Below, piece by piece: positions 40,360 through 50,192 of a DNA stretch of 64,000 bases. The translations under genes were made by a program, and so were the position numbers. The stretch is from Muraenolepis orangiensis (taxonomy: Eukaryota; Chordata; Actinopteri; Gadiformes; Muraenolepididae): contig CM051013.1 in the NCBI GenBank assembly GCA_027704905.1, positions 10,184,473 to 10,248,472 on the forward strand, given 5' to 3'. Below the pieces are notes generated by a model. It ran no database searches and had not been told where the DNA came from. It saw nothing but the letters and a program-made list of their open reading frames with translations. Each line of letters begins with the position of its first letter. Position 1 is the first letter of the stretch.

Positions 40360-41348
40360 TCAAGTCAAGTCAAGTCAAGTTTATTCTCACTTCACAGTTT
40401 ACACAAGTATGAAGCAGTGAGTGAAAATCTTATGTGCAATACCCGACAAAAGGCAGCAGTTATAAAAATAAGATAGAATAAAAACAGAATAGAATAAAAT
40501 AAGTAAAAAAAGAAACTGAAACAAAACTGTATAAAGATAAATATATAAAAATAAAAATGCAATTTATAAAATGCAATATATCAGCACAGAAAAAGAGCAA
40601 TGTGTATATATAAATCAATGTAATAAAATATACATTGTTATATGCTATACGCCCTTGTTCAGCAGCCTGATGGCCTGACTGTGGAAGCTATCTCTGAGTC
40701 TATTTGTGCGGCACTTGATACTGCGGTATCGCCTGCCTGACGGTAAAAGTGAATACAGTTCGTGGATGGGGTGGGCATTGTCTTTTATGATGCGTTTGGC
40801 CTTGGCCACGCACCGCTGGTTGTATATATCCAGGAGGGAGGGGAGCTCACCTCCAACGATATACTGGGCTGTCCGCACCACCCTTTGAAGCCCTCTGCGC
40901 TCGAGTGCAGTGCAGTTCCCGTACCAGGCGGTGACCCCTCGATGGTTGCCGTGTTGCGATCTCCCGCACGACAACGCAGTTTCTCATCAAGTTTGCTGAC
41001 GACACGACAGTGATGGGCCTGATTGCCGGCGACGTCGAGACAGCCTACAGGGAGGAGGTTGGATCACTGGAGCAGTGGTGCCAGGAGAACTGCCTCGCCC
41101 TCAACGTCAAGAAGACCAAGGAGCTGATCGTGGACTACAGGAAGCAGAGAGGAGAGCACGGCCCTATCTCCATCAACGGTGTTGCAGTAGAGAGGGTCAG
41201 CAGCTTCAAGTTCCTCGGCGTGCACATCTCCGAGGACCTCACATGGTCCACGCACACCACACACGTGGTGGGGCCCAACAACGCCTGTATTTCCTCAGGC
41301 GTGAAGAAATTCAGCATGGGCCCCCCGCATCCTGAGAACATTCTATAA
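40360..41348 (-). mobile_element. Rex1-like LINE with inverted 5' segment (twin priming)
   Basis: The minus strand from about 40,940 down to 40,360 encodes the ORF2 C-terminus (VTAWYGNCTALERRGLQRV ... RCVAKAKRIIKDNAHP ... LPSGRRYRSIKC). It ends in a repeated ACTTG tail. The plus strand from about 40,940 to 41,348 encodes the preceding RT part in the opposite direction: LIKFADDTTVMGLI with the catalytic FADD box, then ENCLALNVKKTKELIVDYRK and FKFLGVHISEDLTWSTHTTH, with frameshifts near 41,270. The inverted part ends at FYNG, just where the other part begins with the TAWYGNC region. The 5' remainder of the element is absent. Clade assignment (Rex1 against a related CR1-group element) is by sequence feel. 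Confidence 0.85.
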
Positions 41349-42161
41349 CGGCAGGACCAGTGGCAGCTGTAGATCCCAGTCCTTCTGGTCCTTGGCCACC
41401 ACCAGGGCAAGCTGAGCTCCCAGGGTGCGATTAAACCTCTCCACCAGCCCATTCTCCACCCCCACTCTGGGGGTGGAGAGGTGTGGTGCACGTCTTGTGT
41501 ATAGACAGCTGCCTACACATTTCAGCGAAGAGGTGGGCTTCAAAGTTCCTCCCTTGATCGGAGTGCAACTCAGTTGGAACCCCGAACCGGCTGAACATCC
41601 CTTTAATCAGCACCTCACATACGGTGCGAGCCTCCTGGTCAGGCACAGCATAGGCCTCGGGCCACTTGGTGAAATAATCCATGGCAACTACCACATAGCG
41701 ATTACCACGTGGTGTGCGAGGAAGGGGACCCAGCACGTCGACAGCGACTCGGTCCATGGGTGCCCCTACCCGATACTGCTGAAGAGGCGCTCTACTCTGG
41801 CCCTCTGGACCCTTGCGGGCCACGCAGGGGTCACATCTCCGACAGAAGGTCTCCACGTCTCGCCTACATGTGCCCCAGTAGAATGCCTGGCGAACCCTCT
41901 TAAGTGTTTTGTTAACCCCAAAGTGGCCGACCCCGTGCAGCCCATGATTGAACTCCAGCACCTCCCCCTGCCGACTCTTCAGCACCACTACTTGCCACCT
42001 CTCTCTACTCGTGGCTGGTTCCTTCCACCGTCTCCAGAGAATTCCATCCCAGAGGGCCAAGCTCTCCCACTGGGACCACAACCCCCTGATCGAAGGATTG
42101 GCAGAAGCCACTTCGGGCCATTCGGGCCGTTGGCCTCCCTCCAACCATCCCAACACTGTGC
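41349..42161 (-). pseudogene. Gypsy integrase, frameshifted and truncated
   Basis: The minus-strand frame shows the zinc-binding region (HFGVNKTLKRVRQAFYWG ... CRRCDPCVARKGP) and the core with its first two acidic residues (VDVLGPLP; TELHSDQGRNF). A frameshift near 41,450 moves the GLVERFNRTLGAQLALV segment with the third catalytic Glu into another frame. The domain ends at LQLPLVL at the junction with the LINE, so the C-terminal part is lost. Confidence 0.9.
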
Positions 42162-43709
42162 TCAGATCTGGGTCCTCTCTCTGTTCCTTGGCCCAATCAG
42201 CTGGGTCATCCAAACGCAAGGCCATACATACATGCAGTGAGCACAGTCTGGCCCACAAGGACGCCTGGAGAGTCCATCCGCATTAGTGTGACTGTCCCCC
42301 TTCCTGTGAACGATGGTGAAATTGTACTCCTTGAGTTGCTCAATCCATCTCACAACTTGTCCTTCTGGTTCTTTGAAGGACAGCAACCACTTGAGAGACG
42401 CATGGTCTGTCCGGATGAGGAATTTGAGACCACGGAGGTAGTGTTTGAGGTGGTTCACTGCCTCCACGACCGCAAGCAGCTCCTTCCGGGTCATGCAATA
42501 ATTGCGTTCGGGTTTAGAGAATGTCCTGCTGTAGTAAGCAATCACCCGTTCACCGTCCGGGGTCACCTGGGCCAGGACTGCCCCCAGGCCATCATTGCTT
42601 GCATCCGTGTCGAGAACAAACTCTCCATCTGGGTCGAGAGTTGTCAGGATTGGTGACTGACATAGGGCGGCCTTGAGTGTCTCAAATGCCTGCTGTTGGT
42701 CTGGGCCCCACTCAAAGCGAACATTTTTGTTCGTCAGGCGGTTCAGAGGTGCGGCCACTGTGGAGAACCCTGCGACAAAACGACGATAATATGAAGCCAG
42801 CCCCAGGAAGGACCACAGCTCAGACAGGTTCTTGGGGATCGGCCAGTCTCGGACTGCGGCGACTTTCCCATCTTCAGTGGCAACCCCTTCGCCACTAACT
42901 CGATGGCCCAGGAAGGTGAGCTCCTTCCGCATCAGGTTGCACTTCTCCGGGTGCAGCTTGAGCCCTGCTTGCTGTATTTTGGAGACGACCAGGCGAAGTG
43001 ATGCCAAAGCAGTGTCGAAGTCAGATCCATGGACAAGGACCATCATCCAGGTAGACCTGTAAGTTCTTTGCTGGGACTCCGACCAACACTTTCTCCATGA
43101 GCCTTTCAAACGTGGCCGGAGCATTACATAGACCGAAAGACATGGTGCTGAACTGCCATAGCCCAGAGCCCGTTGTAAAGGCTGTTTTCGGTCGTGCCTC
43201 AGCAGAACGTGGCACCTGCCAATAGCCACTCCTCAGGTCAAGGGACGAGAACCAGGCGGAGCCCTTAATCCCGTCCAGGGACTCGTCGATTCGAGGCAAG
43301 GGTATGAATCCTTGACTGTGACCTCATTAAGTCTGCGAAGGTCCACACAAAAGCGCCAAGAGCCACCCTTCTTCGGAACCATCACCACTGGCGACATCCA
43401 TGGGCTGTCTGAAGGTTCTATGATTCCCGCTGCTTGCATCTCCTCCAGACATTGTTCTGCTGCTGCTTGCCTCTGTACGGGTAGACGGCGAGGACGTTGC
43501 CGGATGGGGTGAGCTGTGTCGGTGTCAATCTCATGCTCGACCATATGAGTGCGGCCAACATCAGTGGGAGAAGTTGCAAAGGCTTCCCGGTGCTCAAACA
43601 GCACTTCCCATAGTCGTTGCTGCTGTTCCACCGACAGTCCTTCGGTATTCTGCTCCAGTACGGCCCTAACAGTGACCTCCGCAGAGAGTCTGGGGGTACC
43701 CCCACACAC
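42162..43709 (-). pseudogene. Gypsy reverse transcriptase and RNase H, frameshifted
   Basis: The RT fingers begin near 43,450 (SPVVMVPKKGGSWRFCVDLR). A frameshift near 43,290 leads to SSLDLRSGYWQVP and FGLCNAPATFERLMEKV ending in VYLDD near 43,065. A second frameshift carries the frame into GLKLHPEKCNL, FLGLASYYRRFV and RNase H (LDTDASNDGLGAVLAQV, IRTDHASLKWLLSF). Catalytic residues are still recognisable, so decay is mainly by indels. Confidence 0.92.
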
Positions 43710-43719
43710 CGTGGGGGTA

Positions 43720-44265
43720 TTAGTCGTCGGGGTCTTGGCAGACAGGGTTGTCGACCAGGGCAGTTCCTTGGTGGTGCCGGTTGCTCCACCGACACTGGTG
43801 GGGGAGGCAGGGCAGAATTAGGGGCTGCTCCCTCATGACATCACTGTAGGAGAGTCCTGGGTGTAGTGGAGAGGCACCGGTTGTCTCTCTATGCAGAGGT
43901 TGAGAGGAAGCTAAAGACTCAGGGGTATGTCCATAACTACCTAACCTGTGCGGAGACCCACCCATTAAAGACACTGTGTTCTGTGTGAGATCTAACACGC
44001 ACCCAGTGGCCCTAAGAAAGTCCAAGCCAAGCAGACATGGTTCAATGATCTCGGCCACCCACACAGATTGCTTAAAAGTCTGATCACCCACGTGGATAGT
44101 GACGGGGCAGCAGCCCAGCATGGCTGCTCGGTCGCCGGTGACAGTGATGAGGGGGAGGTTGGTTTGGGACAGTTGCTGCCTTACCTTCAACAGGTCTGGC
44201 CTTATGAGCGTCGCTGAGGATCCCGTATCCACAAGAGCATGGACTAAGTTCCCCTCTACTTCCAC
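43720..44265 (-). pseudogene. Gypsy aspartic protease region
   Basis: The minus-strand frame contains LVDTGSSATLIRPDLL, the DTG active site of a retroelement aspartic protease. It is followed by AEIIEPCLLGLDFLRATGC, which fits the flap-to-C-terminal region. It is open for 181 codons. Confidence 0.88.
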
Positions 44266-44385
44266 CAGAAGACGACAACCAGGAGGTAGCTTTGGTTGGG
44301 TCCCAGGGTCTGGTCCTTTTAAACAATTATTCCGAGCAGGGGAGGAGGGGAAGAGGTTCAGTGGCTGGGACAGAAGTATTCCCCT

Positions 44386-44935
44386 CTATTCTGTCCCTGC
44401 CTCGTTTCCCAGCGACAGTTGATGCTGGTCTAGGGAGAGAGGGCAATGATACTGTATGTGACCTCTCTGGCCACAACTCGAACAGGTCTGGGACTGTGGG
44501 TCTGGTGAGATGCGGCTCCCCTGTGTCACTGGGAGTCTAGGGGTCTGTCGGAGGGGAGCTGGTGGCTTGGGGTTGCCAGGTAAGGTTGAACTCAGGAAAC
44601 ACTCTACGGGCCAGATGTTGTAGCTCTGCTGCATAGACCCCTAGCTTCTCTCCCCTCCAGCGCACTCGCTCGTTGAACTGTCGCCTAGCAGCTGCTTGTG
44701 ATGTTGGTTCCCCAAACTGTCTCTCTATAGCCCGAGCTATGGATTGGGGGTTGCTCATCTCCAAATCCGAGAGGTCAAGCAGTACCCTCCTAGCCTCTCC
44801 ATCCAGAGCCGCGGCCAGTTGAACTGCACTCTCGGTTCTGTCCCACTGGTTAGCTCTGGCTATGAGTTGGCTTCTCCTTGGTGTCTGGCAAACGGCAGAC
44901 TGACTGAGTCTTTCTCTTGGCACCCTGGTGACCAC
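44386..44935 (-). pseudogene. Gypsy gag fragment with CCHC zinc knuckle
   Basis: The frame 44,537-44,935 has a capsid-like helical segment (SAVQLAAALDGEARRVLLDL, then IARAIERQFGEPTSQAAA). After a frameshift the frame 44,386-44,634 contains CSSCGQRGHIQYHC, a C-x2-C-x4-H-x4-C nucleocapsid knuckle. The N-terminal part of gag is missing at the 44,938 junction. Confidence 0.88.
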
Positions 44936-44938
44936 AAT

Positions 44939-46616
44939 ATGTAGCTGATCTTGTGTTTAATTGGGGGATTTGTGTGTTTTGTTGAGGGATTTGTGTGTTT
45001 TATTGAGGGATTTGTTTGTTTCATTGGGGATTAATTTGTGTTAATATTGTTGCAGTGAGGGATTTTTATTGTTGTATTTTATTTTTTGTATTTTCTTTTG
45101 TTTTGGTTTCTTTTTTATCAATGCCGCCAGGTTGGCAATGTTGCTATGAAGATTGACACAGGGGGTTAGTCACTCTGCAAGGGGGGAGATGAAGGTGATC
45201 ATTGATACATAATCTGTCGTAGAGAACTACACAGCGATGGGTTATGTTCCAGTATAACCTATTCAAGCATGTTTACATTTATGTCATACAATAATCAAAT
45301 ACAATGTATTTTTTTGTCTATTGTCCAGAGTCAGGACTAGTGGAAAGGGCTAATGGAACAATTACATTTAAATTAAATAATGTGAAGAGACTTACCTAAC
45401 ATGTTTGTCTCTTATATGAGACTCAGACACAGTGAGGAACCAGAGCAGCTAGAAGATGCTAGCTACATGTATAAAATGCCTCACATCTGTCTATGAGTGT
45501 TTGTTCGAACAGGAGCAGGCAGCCGATCCAACAACAGACAAGTCATCATCCCAGGTTGAGGACTGCATCTTCAAACCAACGTGGGTCGAGCCAAAAATAA
45601 AGCGATCATACCAGATCCAAGTCACATCATCTGCCATCCAGGTAGATTTGGACTACAACCGCTGAGATGTACCCCAACACAACCTACACACCAATCTCTT
45701 GCTGAGGTGAAGGCGAACCTAGTTCCAAACTCGACTGACCAGATGGAGTAAGATAATCTGGATGTCAAACATGACAACCAGGTTGAGAACTAAACCTGGT
45801 GACTACATCAGCCATGAGTTGCCAAGAACAACAGGCATAGACCTGGAGGGGAAGTAAATGGTAATCAGGCCTCCACAGAGGTCCTTAAGCCTGCTGAGGA
45901 CCAACGTGTGAAGCTGGGTTCCAGACGCATATGAATTCCATTGAATAACATCACACCATGCAGATAACAGAGGGTTTTCTCCTACAACAACATTAAGAAG
46001 ATTTGCTAGAACAGCACACAGATAAAATACCTGACTTAGGGAATCAAGGACCCCTAGGACCACTGATCGTATATAACTTCTATCAAGATGATGATGTGAA
46101 AATTGAGATACCTCAGAATCTGTATTATGGGTAGATGGGTCAACTCATCCCATTGATATTGGTTTTTTAAATGCATATGTGATTTAATATGTTTTTGATT
46201 AACTAAGATTTTCTTTTTCAATATGTTTATGGTATGATGAAATGATACAAATGTGGTTTAATGGTTATGAAGCCTATTCGTATCAGATTAACAGATTTTG
46301 TGTTTGTTTTGATCGTGTTTAATGATTTGTGCTTAAATGCCCCCAGGGAATGGTAAAAGGTTTTACAGGAAGTCCTGAAGGAGAACAGTGACTAATGGTT
46401 TCTTTGATGTTACAACACTGTATGCAGTACAATTGCATATGGTTTTTCAAATTGTCAGTTGACTTGTGCTATGACTCTTTATGCGAACAATATGTGAACC
46501 ATGCACTGTTAATTGTGAAGCAGAATGATGATGCAATTGAAGGTATATAATGGTTTTTAAATTTGTGTAAACATTTTTGTATTGGGACTTCTTTATAGAG
46601 TCCCAAAGGGGGGATA
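44939..46616 (+). mobile_element. Retrovirus-like LTR element, decayed 3' internal region
   Basis: Plus-strand remnants fit the 3' half of a retrovirus-like element: an integrase piece reading ESGLVERANGTI near 45,330 and an integrase C-terminal piece (WVEPK ... SSAIQV) near 45,580-45,650. After about 950 bp of stop-riddled sequence where an envelope gene would lie comes a polypurine tract AAAGGGGGGATA (46,605-46,616) directly before an LTR. No intact gene remains. Placement as ERV-like rather than gypsy rests on the form of the integrase C-terminus and is moderate. Confidence 0.65.
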
Positions 46617-47502
46617 TGTAGTTTTTATACCCTAAGTATAAAACTAAAACACTCTGTGATACTGTATGCATTGTAAGAGTGTGTTTAGATTAACATATAC
46701 AAGCGGCCAACAGGCGCCACTAGGAATGCGACCCCCTGGCGTTGCCAGGTATGCGACCAACGGGCGTTGCCAGGAATGCTTGTAAACTTGTGACGTGACA
46801 ACAAAGGCACCGTGACCAACCAGAGTAGTGGATACTCGTTGTACCTCAAGACCAATAAGAGTAGATGTTTGTGATACTACTTCCCAGTGGCGGCCGGTGA
46901 CATCCGAAGTAGGAGGGGCGCAGGAGTAAAACATTTTTTTTTAATGATTTTTAATCATATCTGCTGTGCAATACCGGATTTGCCCAGACGGTGGCGCCAT
47001 TTCACCATGTAAACGACCGAGAGGGCTAATTAAAAATAAAAAACTATACATAATATAAACCTCACCGTTACTCATTCTACTCTGTATTGTATATATGTAT
47101 ATTGACTGAACATTCCTTTACTTACTGCTTAATTTCTTTTTTTACTTACTTTATTTTTACTGTATGTAGCACAATCAATCAGTATTCTGTATTTTGTTGT
47201 GACAAATAATAAACAAACTTGAAACTTATGGTGAAAGAACATTTATTATATGGTGCCTAGTAGAAAATAAACAAGAAAAAAATATGGTCTTATATTAGAA
47301 AGACTACCCAGTGTGCCATCAAAAATAATACCTAAATATGGTCTTACATTCGATTGTGCAAAAGTAATTAGAACAAAATAGAAGATAATAAAATAGACCT
47401 GATACAAGTCCTGAGATAAAATGCAATACAATGTTAAGCTTACAAATTAAAAAGGTACTGGGTCCTATGTACACTACACTACTATACAATATACAGTTTA
47501 AT

Positions 47503-47778
47503 CTATGTACCTATGCTATACAAGAACCACTTAGCAAACCAGGTTCTGGAAAACGACTGAATATATAGCCTTATTCTGTCTGTTGCTGGTTGCTGAATGC
47601 TGATGTCAGGCTGATGAGGTCCAAACTCTTTCACTCTGAGTTTTTCTTGCAGTGTTCGTCTTTCAAATGGTGTTGCTTTGAGGGATTTGACAGAATTCTC
47701 CATGGTAGCTAGTGTAATGGCTGTGTCCTGTACAGAACAAAAAAAGAACACACTTGCAACATGAGGTCTCACCCACAC
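47503..47778 (-). pseudogene. hAT transposase N-terminal fragment (ZMYM1/TTF-like)
   Basis: From a possible start at 47,703 the minus-strand frame reads about 60 residues including ATPFERRTLQEKLRVKE, FGPHQPDISI and QSFSRTWFAKWF. This pattern precedes the TTF-type zinc finger in ZMYM1-like hAT transposases. A pyrimidine-rich TTTTTTCTGTACAG just upstream could be a splice acceptor. The zinc finger and RNase-H-like catalytic domain are absent, deleted after WFAKW. Confidence 0.65.
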
Positions 47779-48206
47779 ACACGGGTCTCAATCTCCTCTC
47801 CTCAGACAGCAAGACGCAGCAAGAACTGACTCATTAACAAATGCTTCTGAATTTAACTAATTAAATAGAATACAAATGCTTAATACATTCGACCACAGCC
47901 TATATTAGCAGACAAACACACGGAGGACCCTGTAGCTAGCATTGGGGAAGCACGTGTCCACGATAAACTTACAAAACCCCAATCCACACCGTTTACATAC
48001 AAATGACACAAGCTGCATGTTTATACAGCAAGACCAACATTTCTTATCCCCTTTACTTTACGTTTACATCGTCCACAATAAAAATAAATGTAAAACTATA
48101 ATCGGGACAAAAACAAACAACGTACCTTTCCTCAGACAGCAAGACGCGAACTGAGAGCAGAGCAGTACAGGCTTTACAAATAACTAGGTTCAACTAGGCT
48201 ATGAAT

Positions 48207-48301
48207 TGCGCATGCGTGACTGGTTTTCTTTGCTCACGCATTCACGCATGCGCCACTCAATTTGCTCACGCATGCGCCACTCAATTTGAGTCGCGCATGC
48301 G
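48207..48301. promoter_or_regulatory. Cluster of four NRF1-like sites in the hAT element
   Basis: Four copies of a CGCATGCG core lie at 48,207-48,216, 48,245-48,253, 48,269-48,277 and 48,292-48,301. Each matches the NRF1 palindrome closely. They lie upstream of the transposase fragment on its strand, where the element's promoter would be expected. Confidence 0.5.
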
Positions 48302-48437
48302 TGACTGGTTTCCTTGTTCGGGCGCAATGAAATGCGCTCCCAGAGATCGTATTCAGGACCCTTGATAGGCTACATTTGCCTATCAAATTTGGTACCTACC
48401 TCAAAACCTTGACCCTTGATAGGCTACATTGCCTATC

Positions 48438-48507
48438 AAATTTGGTACCTACCTCCAAACCTGGGCGCACTGCCGTGCGCCCAGGTTTGGAGGTAGGTAC
48501 CAAATTT
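48438..48507. repeat. Perfect 33-bp hairpin within the hAT element
   Basis: Arms 48,438-48,470 and 48,475-48,507 are exact reverse complements around the 4-nt loop TGCC. The left arm extends a ~54-bp unit that is itself tandemly duplicated just to the left (from about 48,360). Confidence 0.95.
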
Positions 48508-48946
48508 CTATGAGAGTGACGTCAATGACAAACGAGGGGGAGAATAGCACGCACAACAATGATTTATATTTGCTATATTAACGTTATTGTGCATTTTAAA
48601 CACAAACATACATAAAATGAGTAATTATTATTCATTTTAAACATGTTTAGTTTATTTTTAGGGGTCAAAAAAATAAAAAATAAAAAAACACAATTATTAT
48701 AATGTTTTTTTTTTTTTCCTCTCTCAACCAGGTGGGGCGGCGCCCCTGCGCCTCTATGGACGAGCCGCCACTGCTACTTCCTATATAATGTTTGGTAAAG
48801 GAGCGCGTCGCCAGTCTGCGAATTGGCACGGCAGGCTCCATCATGCTGCAGTTGATGAATTTGATGCTTTGTTCAATAAGGACATTGAACTTAGTATCCG
48901 GACCTCTGAGAAAGATTCTTATTCCACCCGAGTAGAAATTATACTA

Positions 48947-49638
48947 GAGGACCAACACAGGACGTCCTCGGAACGTTTTTCAACGACCAAATGAGAACGT
49001 CCCCTGAAGGTTCGTTTTACGCCTCATTCAGAACGTCGCTCAAGGACCACACGAGAACGTATTACGAACGTCAATAACGTCCCGGTAACGTCCCGCAGAG
49101 AACGTCGTGGTGGGGACCAATAGGGGACGTCGTCAGTGGCGTAGCGGAGGCCCCCGCAAGCTTAGGAGGCCCCCACCCCCACTGTAGGCTATCCTCTTAG
49201 ATTTCGTAACGGGAACAGGGCGCAGAGGGCGCCCTGGCCCCCCCCCCCCCGTTGGACTTCACGATTGCGACAACCCCCCCGTTGGACTTCACGAACGCGA
49301 CAACCCCCCCCCCCCCCGCCGTTGGACTTCACGATCGCGATAACACCGTACAACAGTGTACACATGAGTTCCTACTGACCTATACTGTATACTGTTTACA
49401 AAAGATGCCTGAAAAAATAAACATTTAAAAAAGTGGCCGCGATGTCTATCCCATGTCACTCTATTATTGATTTGGGGGAGGGGGCGGGGCCCCATGGTCC
49501 GACCTGCGGGGGAGCCCCGAAATATTGCGCAACGCCACTGGACGTCGTAAACGTCCGGTTAATGTCCGGGGGACGTTCCCTGTTTGCTGGGTAACCCCTA
49601 ACCCTCCAGATTTCTAAAGAAGCACAACCCAGGCTTGT
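48947..49638. mobile_element. GGACGT-rich repeat fused to the LTR end
   Basis: Sequence dense in AACGTCC/GGACGTC motifs, ending CTGTTTGCTGGGTAA near 49,593 and followed by about 45 bp to the duplication boundary. It resembles a non-autonomous DNA element of fish, but no terminal repeats are resolved. It begins directly where the LTR is broken off and contains the MITE at 49,134-49,540. Confidence 0.6.
49134..49540. mobile_element. 407-bp hAT MITE with perfect 8-bp TSD
   Basis: Inverted termini CAGTGGCGT and ACGCCACTG are flanked by GACGTCGT on both sides (49,126-49,133; 49,541-49,548). The interior has poly-C runs and three tandem units containing GTTGGACTTCACGA. It has no coding capacity. 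It is a different hAT family from 46,885-48,773 judging by the sequence inside the TIR. Confidence 0.92.
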
Positions 49639-50047
49639 CTTCTTAAGTCAATGGAAAATGCACTTAATGCAAACGAAAGATTATATTAAACTGCCGAACT
49701 TTTAGTTACAGCACGTCCATCACCTGCACACCAAGTTTCTTTGTACAATAACAAACAGACCAAAAGTTATAATAAACAAATAGTAAACTTAATTTGAATA
49801 TAAAAGGATGTTCATAAGACTTGGGGATTGTTCGTTTTTTTAAACATTTTAGACGTGTGTACGGAGCCCCTACAGACCCAACAGGTAATAGTTGTGCGCA
49901 CAAGATACAAAAATAATACTTTTTGGGACTTTAGGGAGCTGACTTCAGATTTCGCATAGTTTTAAAGTGTGCTAGCTGTGACTGAAGTCACACTGGAGAA
50001 GTCAAACACCACAATGAAAAAGCCAGGTGGGCGTTCCTTCAAGGCTG

Positions 50048-50086
50048 TGACGTCACGCGGAAACCGATTAATATTAATTTATATAA
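50048..50086 (+). promoter_or_regulatory. Core promoter of carboxylesterase copy B
   Basis: CRE TGACGTCA (50,048-50,055), the ATTAATATTAAT element and TATATAA (50,080-50,086) are identical to copy A. The duplicate was therefore born with its complete proximal promoter and probably shares the expression pattern. Confidence 0.6.
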
Positions 50087-50192
50087 TTTGATCACGGAAA
50101 CAACATTGACTTTTGGACCAACTCGCACCGATTTGGAAAGGGATTGTTTGTGTGTGCGAAGAAGAGAGTGAATGGAAGCGGCAGCTTGCACC

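Larger units (their letters stand above)
29457..40820. repeat. Tandem segmental duplication, copy A
   Basis: Sequence from 29,457 (CTTCTTAAGTCAATGG) to 40,820 aligns along its length with 49,639-62,104. It covers promoter, all exons, introns and 3' flank of the esterase gene. Differences are mostly scattered substitutions and clean insertions or deletions. Copy A alone has a solo LTR in intron 8. Copy B alone has an RTE insertion in intron 11, extra sequence in introns 2 and 3, and a longer minisatellite. Confidence 0.95.
41349..44938 (-). mobile_element. Truncated Ty3/gypsy retrotransposon, minus strand
   Basis: The domain order from right to left is gag with zinc knuckle, protease, reverse transcriptase, RNase H, integrase. 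This RT-RH-IN order is the Ty3/gypsy layout. Neither LTR is present. The 3' side stops inside the integrase core at about 41,349, where the LINE begins. The 5' side stops inside gag at about 44,938. At least three frameshifts break the polyprotein, so the copy is dead, but many domains are long and readable, so it is younger than the relic at 26 kb. Confidence 0.92.
46885..48773 (-). mobile_element. 1.9-kb hAT transposon with perfect 8-bp TSD
   Basis: Termini CAGTGGCGGC and GCCGCCACTG are inverted repeats. CTACTTCC flanks the element exactly on both sides (46,877-46,884 and 48,774-48,781), and 8-bp duplications are diagnostic of the hAT superfamily. The LTR at 62 kb has the uninterrupted empty site. 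Inside, only an N-terminal piece of a transposase-like protein remains on the minus strand, so the element is non-autonomous and internally deleted. Confidence 0.92.
46617..48946 (+). mobile_element. 3' LTR, split by a hAT insertion
   Basis: The LTR starts TGTAGTTTTTATACC at 46,617 and continues to 46,884. It resumes at 48,782 (TATATAATG, then CAATAAGGAC in place of the AATAAA of the other copies) and ends TTATACTA at 48,946. Without the insert it is about 433 bp, the same size as the solo LTR in copy A. The final CA is missing where unrelated sequence begins, so its right edge is a rearrangement junction. The AATAAA-to-AATAAG change would weaken its polyadenylation signal. Confidence 0.85.

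Noticed and set aside
46877..48781. Intact hAT transposase gene
   Set aside because: Only about 60 recognisable N-terminal residues exist. The zinc finger and catalytic domain are missing.
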